NCBI RefSeq assembly: GCF_937952055.1
Contig: NZ_CALFYO010000019.1
Coordinates: 628,310 to 692,309 of the forward strand
Reading direction: 5' to 3'
DNA: 64,000 nucleotides
Source: an uncultured Piscinibacter sp.
Lineage (GTDB): Bacteria; Pseudomonadota; Gammaproteobacteria; Burkholderiales; Burkholderiaceae_C
The notes beneath the pieces are model-generated. The model did not search any database. It saw only the letters and a program-made list of their open reading frames with translations, and was not told where the DNA came from. Each line of letters opens with the position of its first letter. Position 1 is the stretch's first letter. Positions 24,930 through 33,277 of this stretch are shown here, piece after piece. Position numbers and translations under genes: made by a program.

Positions 24930-26705
24930 TCAGCCAGCGCGGTTCAGCAGCCGGGCGCGCAGCGCATCGACCCGCCCGCGGTGCGCACGCGCAGCCGGTG
25001 CCAGCGTGGTCTGCAGCGCATGCAGTTCCAGCTCGGCGCCCCGTGGATCGCCGTCCGCGAGCAGGCATTCGGCCAGACGCAGTCGCGCTTCCACCTCGCC
25101 CACGGGTGAGCCCACCTCGTGCCAATCACGGATCGCGCGGCGCAGACTCGACGTGGCCAGCCTCAGGTTGCCCTCGGCCAGCGCCAGCTCGGCCTGGGCG
25201 GCGTTGCGCATCGCGGTGAGCGACTCGTTGTCCAGGCGATGCGCCTCACCATCGAGGCTCGCCATCGCCTCGCGTGCGCGCGTCGTGTCGCCCGCAGCCA
25301 CCGCGGCGTGCACCAGCAGGCACAGCAGCTGCGCACGTCGCTCTCGCAGCGTGAAGTCGGGCGCGTCGAGCGCCTGTTCGAGCCCGCGCTGCGCCTCGGC
25401 GGCGCGGCCGGCCAGCAGGTGCAGCCGCGCCAGGCCGGGCTGCGGGTTCCAGCCCAACGCGTGTGCCTGACGGTACGAGGCCTCGGCGTCTTCGAGGTCG
25501 CCCACGCTCAGCTGGATGTCGCCCAGCACGCAGTAGGCGTCGCCCTCGGCCCAGGGGGCGGCCTGGGCGAGCATTGCAGCCGCGGAGCGCACTTCGGCCG
25601 CGGCCTGTTCGAGTTCGCCCTGCACGTTCAGGACCGCAGCGCGATGCAGCTGGCAGGTGCCTGGAAACGCAGGCATGCGGCTTGCCCGGCTCCACTCCTC
25701 GAAGGCCTGCGCGAACTGCGCGGCGCGCAGCCAGTCATTGCGGTAGCGCGCGGCATAGAGGATCGAGCACAGCGACCAGCCCGCTGCCCACGGGCACACG
25801 CCGCCCAGACGGATCATCGCGGCAGCTTCGTCGTGTTGCGCCAGGCCTTCGGCCACGTCGCCGCGTGACATGAGGCCGTGCCCGAGATAGGTGAGACCAA
25901 GGCACTCGACGTCGGCGTCGTGCAGCGCGCGGCCGATGCGGCAGGCCTCTCTGGCCTGGGCGAGCGCACCCTCGGCATCGCCGCCGGCCAGCGCCATGCG
26001 CGCCGACATCCATGCGCAGTGGCCGAGCTCGATGGTGTCGGCCTGCCCGTCGAGGAAGCGCGATGCGCGCTGCAGCAGGCCGCGAGCGATCGCGCTCTGG
26101 CGCTGATCGATGCGGATCTGTGCCAGCAGCAGCATGGCGCGCGCGGCGGTGAGCGCGTCACCGGCCGTGCTGCGCTCGGCCACCAGGCGCTCGAGCGCGC
26201 CCACGGCGCCCGGCCCCTGGCCGCCGCAAATGGCGGCGCGGCCCCAGATCTCGATGTCCTCGGCCGCCAACGGGGCATGCGCATCGGCGGCGGCGAAGGC
26301 CTCGCATGCGGCGGCCCAGTCGCTGCGTTCGCAGGCGGCGTGCGCGGCAGCCAGTCGATCGTCTGCAGGCAACGGCTCGGCTGCCCGTTGGCCATCGTCG
26401 ATGCAGAACCGATAGCCGTGTCGCGGGTAGGTGCGGATGGCGTCTGCGAGTCCCGCCTCGGCCAGCGCGTTGCGCGCCAGGCTCACCACGCGTTGCAGCG
26501 CGTTGTCGACCACGATCGTGCGCGGCCACAGCGCTTCGAGGAGTTCGTCCTTGGTCACCACCCGCTCGCGATGTCGCACCAGGTAGCACAGCAGGTCGAA
26601 CACCAGCGGTTGCAGCTTCAACTCGCGGCCGTGCGCGGTCAGCGAGCGACACGACGCGTCGAGCTCGCAAGGACCGAATCTGTACGTTGTGGCAGCAACC
26701 GTCAC
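24930..26705 (-). CDS. Winged-helix (OmpR/CadC-type) regulator with TPR-like C-terminal domain
   Basis: 591 residues. The N-terminal Trans_reg_C winged helix (about 5-105) has LQPLVFDLLCYLVRHRERVV, TKDELLEALWPRTIVVDNAL and AIRTYPRHGYRFC. The remaining 480 residues are Ala/Leu-rich helical repeats of the TPR kind, a layout shared with CadC/SARP-like signalling ATPase relatives but with no ATPase or receiver domain. No membrane segment is seen. Its start overlaps the stop of the VOC gene by 4 bp, so it ends an operon and may control the DUF4242 locus upstream. Confidence 0.85.
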   Translation of the reverse strand: MTVAATTYRFGPCELDASCRSLTAHGRELKLQPLVFDLLCYLVRHRERVVTKDELLEALWPRTIVVDNALQRVVSLARNALAEAGLADAIRTYPRHGYRFCIDDGQRAAEPLPADDRLAAAHAACERSDWAAACEAFAAADAHAPLAAEDIEIWGRAAICGGQGPGAVGALERLVAERSTAGDALTAARAMLLLAQIRIDQRQSAIARGLLQRASRFLDGQADTIELGHCAWMSARMALAGGDAEGALAQAREACRIGRALHDADVECLGLTYLGHGLMSRGDVAEGLAQHDEAAAMIRLGGVCPWAAGWSLCSILYAARYRNDWLRAAQFAQAFEEWSRASRMPAFPGTCQLHRAAVLNVQGELEQAAAEVRSAAAMLAQAAPWAEGDAYCVLGDIQLSVGDLEDAEASYRQAHALGWNPQPGLARLHLLAGRAAEAQRGLEQALDAPDFTLRERRAQLLCLLVHAAVAAGDTTRAREAMASLDGEAHRLDNESLTAMRNAAQAELALAEGNLRLATSSLRRAIRDWHEVGSPVGEVEARLRLAECLLADGDPRGAELELHALQTTLAPAARAHRGRVDALRARLLNRAG

Positions 26706-27121
26706 GGGCGAATTGTGCCAATTTGGCTTGGCGCCAGCGGCTGCCAGAGGCCGAGCACGGCGCCGACCGCGTCTTCGATCAGGGCGATGCGTGCGATGCG
26801 CTCCACATCGAACGGCGCCACCAGCACACGTCCTCCCAGTCGCGCCACGCGCTGTGCGAGCGAGTCGGCATCATCGACGCGGATGTACGGCGTCCAGTGC
26901 GAGGGCACACCGCGTTCGCGCTGCGCCTGCTTGATCGGATAGAGCGAGCCCACGTCGCGCGTGCCGATGCGGCAGCGCACGAATCGCCCGCCATTGGCAT
27001 GCTGGGTCGCGAAGCTCCATCCGAAGGCCTGCGCGTAGAAGTCCATCGCCACGGCGATGTCGCTGGCCGCCAGGTCGAGCCAGCAGAAGCTGTTGGGCGG
27101 CATGGTGTCGAGCAAGGACAT
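26702..27121 (-). CDS. VOC family protein
   Basis: 139 residues, one glyoxalase/VOC fold: NSFCWLDLAASDIAVAMDFY at the start, FVRCRIGTRDVGSLYPI, HWTPYIRVDDADSLAQRVAR, and a C-terminal strand ending GAVLGLW. This is the subgroup containing lactoylglutathione-lyase-like and antibiotic-resistance-like proteins; the catalytic role is unknown. Translationally coupled (ATGA) to the TPR regulator; 54 bp after the DUF4242 gene. Confidence 0.85.
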   Translation of the reverse strand: MSLLDTMPPNSFCWLDLAASDIAVAMDFYAQAFGWSFATQHANGGRFVRCRIGTRDVGSLYPIKQAQRERGVPSHWTPYIRVDDADSLAQRVARLGGRVLVAPFDVERIARIALIEDAVGAVLGLWQPLAPSQIGTIRP

Positions 27122-27175
27122 GTTGGAGGATCCGGGTCGGCCGCCCCGACGGAGCCCGGGGCGGCCCGTGGGTCG

Positions 27176-27448
27176 TCACGCAGCGGTCATCGGCTCGATG
27201 ATGCTGCGCACTTCGCTCACCTTGCTGGCAGGGAACCCGCTCAGCCGGGCGTGCTCCTGCACCTGCGACTCGTCGTCGGCCAGGTAGATGCAGAAGGTCT
27301 TGTCGTCGACGACGTACGACTGCACCCACTGCACCTTGCCGTCCAGCTTGGCCAGCGCGGCATTGGAGGTGGCCGAGGCGTCCTTGAGTTGCGCGCCGTT
27401 GAGGCCGCCGACGCCGGGAATGTTGCGTTCGATCACATAGCGTTTCAT
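27176..27448 (-). CDS. DUF4242 family small protein
   Basis: 90 residues, a complete DUF4242 ferredoxin-like fold: RYVIERNIPGVGG, VQWVQSYVVDDKTFCIYLAD and HARLSGFPASKVSEVRSIIE. Some members are called nickel-binding proteins, but no function is proven. It shares the W-x-SY and HA-x-x-x-GxP pattern with both halves of the tandem protein at 28373-28975, so three DUF4242 units sit within 1.8 kb. Confidence 0.85.
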   Translation of the reverse strand: MKRYVIERNIPGVGGLNGAQLKDASATSNAALAKLDGKVQWVQSYVVDDKTFCIYLADDESQVQEHARLSGFPASKVSEVRSIIEPMTAA

Positions 27449-27542
27449 GGTGATTGCTTTCGAGACAGAGGAACCGCAGCGGCAAAGGAAGGTCTCGCGG
27501 TCGTGCTGCGGGAATGCGACCGCGCGACGGGAGAAGCAGAGT

Positions 27543-27812
27543 TCAGCCGCGAATGTCGAGCCGGCTCCGGACGCACCAGCGCGTGCGCTCGAGGAGGCCG
27601 GCAGCTTCATGTGCAACCGACGCGAGCTCGCTGGCGTCCAGCCCGATGTCGCGCAGCGCGCGCGCGTCCAGGCCGTTCAGCGAGCGCAGCGTGCGGCGCA
27701 CGAGGCGCTCCTGGGCGACACGGCCGGCGAGCTGTCGCAGTACGTCGAGCAGTGCGGCCGGCCTTCGGGGCCGGTGCGCGAGGCGAGGGTCATTGGCAGC
27801 GGACACGGGCAT
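27543..27812 (-). CDS. DUF1127 family small protein
   Basis: 89 residues. The C-terminal half carries the DUF1127 pattern (RRTLRSLNGLDARALRDIGL) common in alpha- and betaproteobacteria; short members act in phosphate, carbon or RNA-turnover control. The ATG at 27812 is the nearest sensible start; it overlaps the upstream secreted-protein gene by 23 bp. The N-terminal extension is longer than in the minimal 50-residue members. Confidence 0.7.
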   Translation of the reverse strand: MPVSAANDPRLAHRPRRPAALLDVLRQLAGRVAQERLVRRTLRSLNGLDARALRDIGLDASELASVAHEAAGLLERTRWCVRSRLDIRG

Positions 27813-28341
27813 TCCAGTCGTTGAACAGTCCATCGGGGTTGTGCTCCCACAGCCAGACATGCAGCGTGTAGAGCGGCGTGGTGAGCCCATAGCGGTTGGG
27901 CACACGCAGCAGGTGGAAGGAGTGGCCGAACAGCGATGGCGGCTGCGGGTGCGCCGCATCCCACACCGGGGCAGGCACCACGTACTCGAGGGCGGCGAGT
28001 TCCAGCTTGCCGTCGGCGGCCTGGCGATAGACCAGCAGCTCGGGGCGCAGCGGATCGAGCTCGCCGTCGACCAGCGCGCCGTTGAGATAGTGGATGCCCA
28101 TGCCGCCCTGGCCGGGCTGCGCCACGCAGTCGCCGGCGAGGTCGGGAAACTTGACGTAGTTCGCCGCGACCGCGGCGTTGACGTCGGTGAAGGGCGCGGT
28201 GGCCTTGCGCGCGTCGGCCAGCGCCTTCTGAAGGGTGAAGCCGGGGGCCGGCGTGTCGACGTGCGCGCGCAGCGGCGTGACCGCCGCGCAGGCGGCCAGG
28301 GCGACGGCCAGCGGCAGGGTGGAGCGAAGGAAGCGTTTCAT
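27790..28341 (-). CDS. Exported protein, unknown function
   Basis: 183 residues with a signal peptide (MKRFLRSTLPLAVALAACAAVTPLRA-H). The mature part includes KALADARKATAPFTDVNAAVAANYVKFPD, GGMGIHYLNGALVDGELDP, PELLVYRQAADGKLELAALEY and PNRYGLTTPLYTLHVWLWEHNPDG. The GIHY and LHVWLWEHNP blocks recur, as I recall, in uncharacterised periplasmic proteins. His-rich and Trp-rich C-terminus may bind metal. Lies between the DUF4242 tandem gene (31 bp upstream) and DUF1127. Confidence 0.7.
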   Translation of the reverse strand: MKRFLRSTLPLAVALAACAAVTPLRAHVDTPAPGFTLQKALADARKATAPFTDVNAAVAANYVKFPDLAGDCVAQPGQGGMGIHYLNGALVDGELDPLRPELLVYRQAADGKLELAALEYVVPAPVWDAAHPQPPSLFGHSFHLLRVPNRYGLTTPLYTLHVWLWEHNPDGLFNDWNARVRCQ

Positions 28342-28372
28342 GGGCAGGTCCTCGAGGAGGTGGCAGTGAAGG

Positions 28373-28975
28373 TCAGGCCGACATGGCCTGGTCGGGGCGG
28401 GAAGGGGCGGGGTCATCACGAAAGACGAGACGGCCGAACACCGGGGTGATCTCGTCGACGGGCAGCCCGGCGCGCGACGCGTGCTCGCGCAGCGCGCCGG
28501 GGTCCACGGCCTGGTAGAGGCAGACGGTGCCGAGTACACCACCGTCTTCCTGCAGCGCGTAGCTGTGCAGCCAGCTCACCTGCCGAGGCATGTCCTCGTC
28601 GGCGATGCGGCGCGCCGTGCCAAGGCGCTGCTCGAATTGCGCCGCATCGCGGCCGACACCCTGCCGCCGCACCAGGTACACCTTGGTCGGCGCGAAGGGG
28701 CGCAGCATCCGCGTCGCCTGCACCGCCACGATGTCCCGAACCGGCAGTGCGGCCAGCATGGCGTGGCGGCGCAGCGTGTCGGCGGCATCGGCGCGAAAGA
28801 CGCACGCCAGGCCGAATCGGCCATCGGCCTCGCGCAGCGCGTAGGAGTGCAGCCAGCGCGCGTCGAGCGCGGCGGATGGCTGCTCCTCGAGCGAGCGCAT
28901 CCGCCTCAGCGCGGCGTCGAGCTCGCTGGCGCTGGCAGCCACGGTGCCACGGCGAACGAAGTAGATCTGAGTCAT
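28373..28975 (-). CDS. Tandem DUF4242 protein
   Basis: 200 residues made of two DUF4242 units, about 3-93 and 96-188. Both have the same landmarks: YFVRR/YLVRR, RWLHSYALREADG/SWLHSYALQEDGG, and a final HAMLAALPV/HASRAGLPV motif. The duplication is diverged, so it is old. No signal peptide or membrane segment. First gene of the locus that runs through the secreted protein, DUF1127, DUF4242, VOC and TPR-regulator genes. Confidence 0.82.
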   Translation of the reverse strand: MTQIYFVRRGTVAASASELDAALRRMRSLEEQPSAALDARWLHSYALREADGRFGLACVFRADAADTLRRHAMLAALPVRDIVAVQATRMLRPFAPTKVYLVRRQGVGRDAAQFEQRLGTARRIADEDMPRQVSWLHSYALQEDGGVLGTVCLYQAVDPGALREHASRAGLPVDEITPVFGRLVFRDDPAPSRPDQAMSA

Positions 28976-29389
28976 CGAAGAAGCCTTGGGATGCGTCGAA
29001 CCAGTGGAGCAAGCGTAGGCAGCGCGGGCAGCGGCGTCCTTGCGCGGACCTGATCAATCACTGATGCTTTGCTCCGACGCGCTTCGAAGCGCTCCACGGC
29101 GCCGGCAGGGGAGCGGACCGCAAGGGGGGTACCGCCGGCGCGGTCGTGACCATGTGCCGGGTCCCATCACCGAGCGGCGACGCCTCGACGTCGGCCGCAG
29201 CGCTGCCCGAACTGCGGCCGCGAACCGAACGTCATCGCCGCGACGAGGTGGGCGGCCTGTCTTCGAGAAGCGCCTCGCGCACGCCTCGATGCGTGCGCAG
29301 CCACGGCGTGGCCTGGTGGCCCGCGTCAGAATCGCGCGCCCCGCGGCGCCAAGGGCGGCTGCGATCGCTACCTGTCGGCTGCGCTGCGT
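28976..29389. other. Intergenic region, no gene seen
   Basis: 414 bp between the divergently placed tandem DUF4242 gene and the 3' end of the FG-GAP lipoprotein gene. All open frames are Arg-rich and lack family character. A short AT-richer stretch near 29050-29075 with a TGATCA palindrome may hold the promoter of the DUF4242 locus on the minus strand. I see no terminator, repeat or RNA structure. Confidence 0.5.
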
Positions 29390-30256
29390 TCAGCGGGCGA
29401 CCAGCACGGCAGCAAGGAACTGGCCCGGAAACGACGCATCCTGCAGGCGGATGTACAGCCCATTGCTCTGGCCGATGACGAGGTCCGGCCGGTCATCGCC
29501 GTCGACGTCGGCGGCCTCCACCCAGGTGATGAAGCCGCCGTCCAGCGGCAGGTAGTGCACCGGTGGCAGGTAGGTGCCCGGAGCCGCGGGATTCTGCAGG
29601 ACCACCGCCACGTAGGTGTCGATGTAGTGGCAGTCGAATGCCGTGCAGCCTGGATTGACGGTGCCTGAGTACGCGATGGCCTGATCGACGAGGCTGTCCC
29701 CGTTCAGGTCCGTTCGGACCGAGTTCACGCTGAAGTCACCCGGCAGGTTCAGCGTGTCGCACATCGGATCCACGGGCGCGGCCGTGCCGTCGCCGTAGAC
29801 GCCGAAGCAACTGATCGCCGGCAGGAACTCACCGGGCGCCGTGGAGCTTTGCAGCAGGACCGACACGTCGTCGATGCCCGCGCCGCTTGTCGCCAGGATC
29901 TCGTTGTCGGTGGCCAGATCGACGCGGCCGTCGCCATTGAAATCCCCCGCCGTCAGCGCGAACGGATCATTGCCGACGCTGTAGACCTGGGCCGGCAGGA
30001 AATGACCCGGCGATGTCACGCTCTGCAGGAAGACGGCCACATGACCGGGGTGGGGTGGTGCGCCGTCACCGGCAAAGGTGCCAGCGATGTCGATTCGTCC
30101 GTCACCGTCGAAGTCGGCCGCGGTCACGGACCAGTAGGCGCGTCCCACCGTGTAGTCCTCGGGGGATCCGCCACAGCCGGCGGTGGTCGCCACGGCCAAC
30201 AGCAGGCCCGCGAAGCCGGTGCAGCGCCTGGCGAGGCGTCGTTCACTGGGGCGCAC
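29390..30256 (-). CDS. FG-GAP/VCBS repeat lipoprotein
   Basis: 288 residues. The GTG at 30256 is chosen because AAGGAGG sits 5 nt upstream and it gives a clean lipoprotein signal (MRPSERRLARRCTGFAGLLL, lipobox TTAGC). Four Ca-binding FG-GAP/VCBS motifs follow: DFDGDGRIDIAG, DFNGDGRVDLATD, DLNGDSLVDQA and DVDGDDRPDLVIG, spaced about 50-60 residues, as in beta-propeller surface proteins. Role unknown; possibly a calcium- or lanthanide-binding outer-membrane protein given the loops and the nearby quinoprotein locus, which is speculation. Confidence 0.82.
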   Translation of the reverse strand: MRPSERRLARRCTGFAGLLLAVATTAGCGGSPEDYTVGRAYWSVTAADFDGDGRIDIAGTFAGDGAPPHPGHVAVFLQSVTSPGHFLPAQVYSVGNDPFALTAGDFNGDGRVDLATDNEILATSGAGIDDVSVLLQSSTAPGEFLPAISCFGVYGDGTAAPVDPMCDTLNLPGDFSVNSVRTDLNGDSLVDQAIAYSGTVNPGCTAFDCHYIDTYVAVVLQNPAAPGTYLPPVHYLPLDGGFITWVEAADVDGDDRPDLVIGQSNGLYIRLQDASFPGQFLAAVLVAR

Positions 30257-30474
30257 GCAATCCTCCTTGCGGAACATGAGCCATTCAATGCTGCTTGGGC
30301 GCTGGAACGGGGCGTTGCGTCGGGTCAATGCCGACCCCAGGGCCGCTTCGCGGGCATGGCACTGCGACGCTCGACATTCGCCGCGGCAGGCCCGCGCTTG
30401 CTCCCTGCTGGCCCCTCCTGGCGCACCGGCCGCGGGTTCGCCCTGACTGGAAGTGCCGCCGTCGTGCCGCCACG

Positions 30475-31266
30475 ATGCCGGCCATGCTCCATCGCCGTGC
30501 CGCCTTGACCCTGCTCGCCGCGAGTGCCGTGGGCCGCGCCGCCCACGCCGACCCGACCGGTGGCGACCCCTTCGGCTCGCTGCAGTGGCCCGACCTGCAG
30601 CGCGAGTTCTTCGGCAGCGCGCCCGTGGTGTTCGACGAGCGTGTGGTGGTGCGCGGCCCGTCCTTCGCCGAGGACCCGATGAACGTGCCGATCAGCGTCT
30701 CGGCCACCGGCCTGCCCGAGGTGGAGACGCTGGTCGTCTTCGTCGACCGCAATCCGATCCGCAAGGTGCTGGAGTACCAGCCGCTGGCCGCGCTGGCGAG
30801 CCTGGGCTTCCGCTTCAAGCTGGAGCAGGCCAGCCCGGTGCGCGCGGCGGCGAAGACGAAGGACGGCATCTGGCATGTCGGCGGCACGCGCGTCGATTCG
30901 GCCGGCGGCGGCTGCACCGTCGCCGGCGCGACGCGCAAGGACGGCAGCTGGGCGCAGACGCTCGGCCAGGCCCGCGGCAAGGTGTTCGCGAGCAGCCCGG
31001 CCGCCGGCGGTGGCGCCGCCTCGCGGCTGCGCGTGATGGTGATGCACCCGATGGACACCGGCCTGGTCGGCGGCATCCCGGCCTTCTACGTCAACCGGCT
31101 CAGCGTGCGCGACGCGCAGGGCCGCGAGCTGCTGCGCCTGGCCACCTTCGAGCCGGTCAGCGAGAACCCGGTGTTCAGCTTCGACTTCCCCGGCCTCGTG
31201 GCCGGCGGCCTGCGCCTGGTCGGCAGCGACAACAACGGCAACCGCATCGACAGCCGCATCGAATGA
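30475..31266 (+). CDS. Quinoprotein dehydrogenase-associated SoxYZ-like carrier
   Basis: 263 residues with a signal peptide (LLAASAVGRAAHA-D). The SoxY-like part has VGGTRVDSAGGGCTVAGAT carrying the carrier Cys; the SoxZ-like C-terminal part has GLVGGIPAFYVNRLSVRD and SENPVFSFDF. This fused form is a known companion of PQQ alcohol dehydrogenases and is thought to take part in a relay with the hydrolase encoded next. The hydrolase start overlaps its stop by 4 bp. Periplasmic. Confidence 0.88.
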   Translation: MPAMLHRRAALTLLAASAVGRAAHADPTGGDPFGSLQWPDLQREFFGSAPVVFDERVVVRGPSFAEDPMNVPISVSATGLPEVETLVVFVDRNPIRKVLEYQPLAALASLGFRFKLEQASPVRAAAKTKDGIWHVGGTRVDSAGGGCTVAGATRKDGSWAQTLGQARGKVFASSPAAGGGAASRLRVMVMHPMDTGLVGGIPAFYVNRLSVRDAQGRELLRLATFEPVSENPVFSFDFPGLVAGGLRLVGSDNNGNRIDSRIE

Positions 31267-32228
31267 AGCGGCTGCTGCCCCTTTGGCTGATGGTCGTCCT
31301 GCCGGCCGCGTTCGCGCAGCTCGCGCCGAAGGTCGACGTGGCAGGGCTCGACTACGGCCTGAGCGCGCGTGCGCTGGCGCCGGGCGTGTTCGTCGTCGAA
31401 GGCGCGAACGCCGACTTCTCGCCCGCCAATGGCTGCAACATCATCAACACCGGCTTCATCGCCACCGGCGCGGGCGTGGTGGTGATCAACACCGGGCCGT
31501 CAAGGCGCTACGGCGAGCAGTTGCGCGCGCTGATCGCGAAGACGACGCACGAGCCGATCGTGCAGGTCATCCACCTCAACCTGCACCCCGATTACTTCCT
31601 CGGCAACCAGGCCTTCGTGGACGTGCCGCGGCTGGCCACCGACGCCACCCGCGCCGGCATGTCGCGCGAGGCGAAGGCCTACGAGGACAACCTCTACCGG
31701 CTGTGCGGCGACTGGATGAAGGGCACCGAAGCCGTGTTGCCCAGCGGCACGGTCGCGCTGGGGCCGCTGCGCATCGGCGGCCGAGAGATGGAACTGCGCG
31801 AGTACCGCGGCCACACCGACAGCGACCTGGTGCTGATCGACAAGGGCTCGGGCGTGGTCTTCGCCGGAGGGCTGGTGTTCGCGCAGCGCATCCCGACCAC
31901 GCCGCATGCCCGGCTCGGCCCCTGGCTGCAGAGCCTGCAGGCCTTCGCCACCGTGCCGGTGAAGACGCTGGTGCCCAGCCATGGTCCGGTGCGCGCCGAC
32001 ACGAGCGCGGTCGACCAGACGCAGCGCTACCTGCAGTGGCTGGACCGCAGCTTCCGGGCGATGGCGGAGCAGGGCGCGGAGATGAACGACGTGCTGCGCG
32101 CCGAGGTGCCGGCGGAGTTCCGCGGCTGGGCAGCCTTCGGCACCGAGTACACGCGCAACGTGGCGCACCTCTACCCGCGCTACGAGCAGGCGGTGCTGAA
32201 CCTCGGTGGGCGTGGCAGCAAGCCTTAG
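31263..32228 (+). CDS. Quinoprotein relay system metallo-hydrolase 1 (beta-lactamase fold)
   Basis: 321 residues, signal peptide (LPLWLMVVLPAAFA-Q), MBL fold. The metal-binding loop, normally H-x-H-x-D-H, reads N106-L-H108-P-D110-Y111 here (in HLNLHPDYFLGN), so two of the usual histidine positions are replaced; other expected ligands, YRGHTDSDLVLI and VPSHGPV, remain. Family role: periplasmic helper of PQQ dehydrogenases, reaction unknown. Translationally coupled to the SoxYZ-like gene; convergent with the tail-tube-like pair, overlapping by 4 bp. Confidence 0.85.
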   Translation: MKRLLPLWLMVVLPAAFAQLAPKVDVAGLDYGLSARALAPGVFVVEGANADFSPANGCNIINTGFIATGAGVVVINTGPSRRYGEQLRALIAKTTHEPIVQVIHLNLHPDYFLGNQAFVDVPRLATDATRAGMSREAKAYEDNLYRLCGDWMKGTEAVLPSGTVALGPLRIGGREMELREYRGHTDSDLVLIDKGSGVVFAGGLVFAQRIPTTPHARLGPWLQSLQAFATVPVKTLVPSHGPVRADTSAVDQTQRYLQWLDRSFRAMAEQGAEMNDVLRAEVPAEFRGWAAFGTEYTRNVAHLYPRYEQAVLNLGGRGSKP

Positions 32229-32635
32229 CCGATGTCCACGCTGTCGAAGGCGATGGCCAGCGATTCGATCACCAGCGCGCTGTCCATGGCGTTCAGCGGC
32301 GAGTAGTGCAGCGTCACCGGCCGCGCGTTGCGGAACCGCCACTGCATCACGGCACGTTCCTGGTCGGCCGACAGCAGCGTCACGCGCACGCTGCGACGTT
32401 GCGGCGCGCGGCCGCGGCAGGCCTTCTGCCACCAGTCGTGCAGCAGGCGGTCACCACCGGCGGCGCGGCGGATCAGCAACTGCTCCTCGGTGACCGAGGC
32501 CTGCGCCTCGGCGTGCGCAGACAGCGGCGGGAACACCACCTCCGAACAGCCGAACTCGACCGTGCGGCCGTTGGCGTCGGCCAGCTCGACGCGGAAGCGG
32601 CAGCCCGGCACGGGCGGCAGGTCGTGCCCGTTCAC
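32225..32635 (-). CDS. Phage tail tube-like (gp19 family) protein, second of a pair
   Basis: 136 residues starting at GTG 32635, which overlaps the stop of the upstream partner by 4 bp. Resembles the gp19-like tail-tube family: GCSEVVFPPL, LLIRRAAGGDRLLHDWWQ, VMQWRFRNARPVTLHYSPLN and LVIESLAIAFD. Such paired inner-tube proteins are normal in contractile injection systems, but no sheath, baseplate, spike or AAA ATPase gene is nearby. Function here unknown. Confidence 0.75.
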   Translation of the reverse strand: MNGHDLPPVPGCRFRVELADANGRTVEFGCSEVVFPPLSAHAEAQASVTEEQLLIRRAAGGDRLLHDWWQKACRGRAPQRRSVRVTLLSADQERAVMQWRFRNARPVTLHYSPLNAMDSALVIESLAIAFDSVDIG

Positions 32636-33084
32636 TCGACCTCCAGCCGCTCGCAGGCGAGCACCATCTCCTCGATGGCCACGTCCTTGCCCTTTGCGTT
32701 CAGCGGGCCGCAGACGTACTTGACGATGCGCGCGCGCAGCAGCTTCCAGGTCTGCACGACGGCGCTGTGATCCTCGCTGCGCAGCTGGATCGTCACCGTG
32801 CGCATCGCGTTCGCATCGCCGTTGCGGATCTGGTCCAGCCACTGATAGAGGTTCAAGGAGCCGATCAGGCCGCGCCTGAGCGTGACGTCGCCGCACTTCG
32901 CCAGGCCGGTGATCTTCATCGTCTGGTTCTCCTTCGAGTTGCCGTTGCGGTACTCGATCACCTCGACCTCCAGTCCCAGGCCGCTGACCTCGGCGAAGCC
33001 GGCCAGCGGCCCTTCGGTGTTGCCGTCGCCGAGGTCGACGAGGAAGTTGAAGCCGTGGTAGGGACGGTCGCGCAGCGTGGCCAT
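32632..33084 (-). CDS. Phage tail tube-like (gp19 family) protein, first of a pair
   Basis: 150 residues, family length for gp19/TIGR02241-type inner-tube proteins: YHGFNFLVDLGDG, LAGFAEVSGLGLEVEVIEYR, DVTLRRGLIGSLNLYQWLDQ and KDVAIEEMVLACERLEVE match in order. The ATG at 33084 has AGGAG 5 nt upstream. It is divergent from the PQQ dehydrogenase; the 275-bp spacer holds TGTGACA repeats and a sigma-54 promoter, so both directions may be co-regulated. No other phage or injection-system gene lies in the window. Confidence 0.85.
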   Translation of the reverse strand: MATLRDRPYHGFNFLVDLGDGNTEGPLAGFAEVSGLGLEVEVIEYRNGNSKENQTMKITGLAKCGDVTLRRGLIGSLNLYQWLDQIRNGDANAMRTVTIQLRSEDHSAVVQTWKLLRARIVKYVCGPLNAKGKDVAIEEMVLACERLEVE

Positions 33085-33117
33085 GGGACTCCTCGCGGGT
33101 GGGTCGGAACGCGGCGA

Positions 33118-33195
33118 GTGTGACACCGTGGCCGCGGCTGCGGCGCTCCCTAGCCTGTCACAACGCGACGCGGGGGTTGCTCCTTGCTGTGACAG
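33118..33195. promoter_or_regulatory. Three TGTGACA-type repeats, candidate upstream activator site
   Basis: GTGTGACAC (33118-33126), CTGTCACA (33155-33162) and its exact reverse complement TGTGACAG (33188-33195) lie 80-160 bp upstream of the -24 element at 33279, the distance usual for enhancer sites of sigma-54 activators. The last two form an inverted repeat with 8-bp arms. They also lie just upstream of the divergent tail-tube-like genes. The binding protein is not identified. Confidence 0.45.
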
Positions 33196-33277
33196 CGCGC
33201 GGGGAAACCCTGACGAAACCGGCGGAAAGCGGCCTCCGGCACGGGGGGTTTCGGGGTCTGCTCCGCCGCTTGACGTT

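Noticed and set aside
30342..30375. GG/GC-like sigma-54 elements before the SoxYZ-like gene (TGGCACTGCG..., TGGAACGGGG...)
   Set aside because: The GG-to-GC spacing is wrong (no GC at +10 in one, 11 bp in the other).
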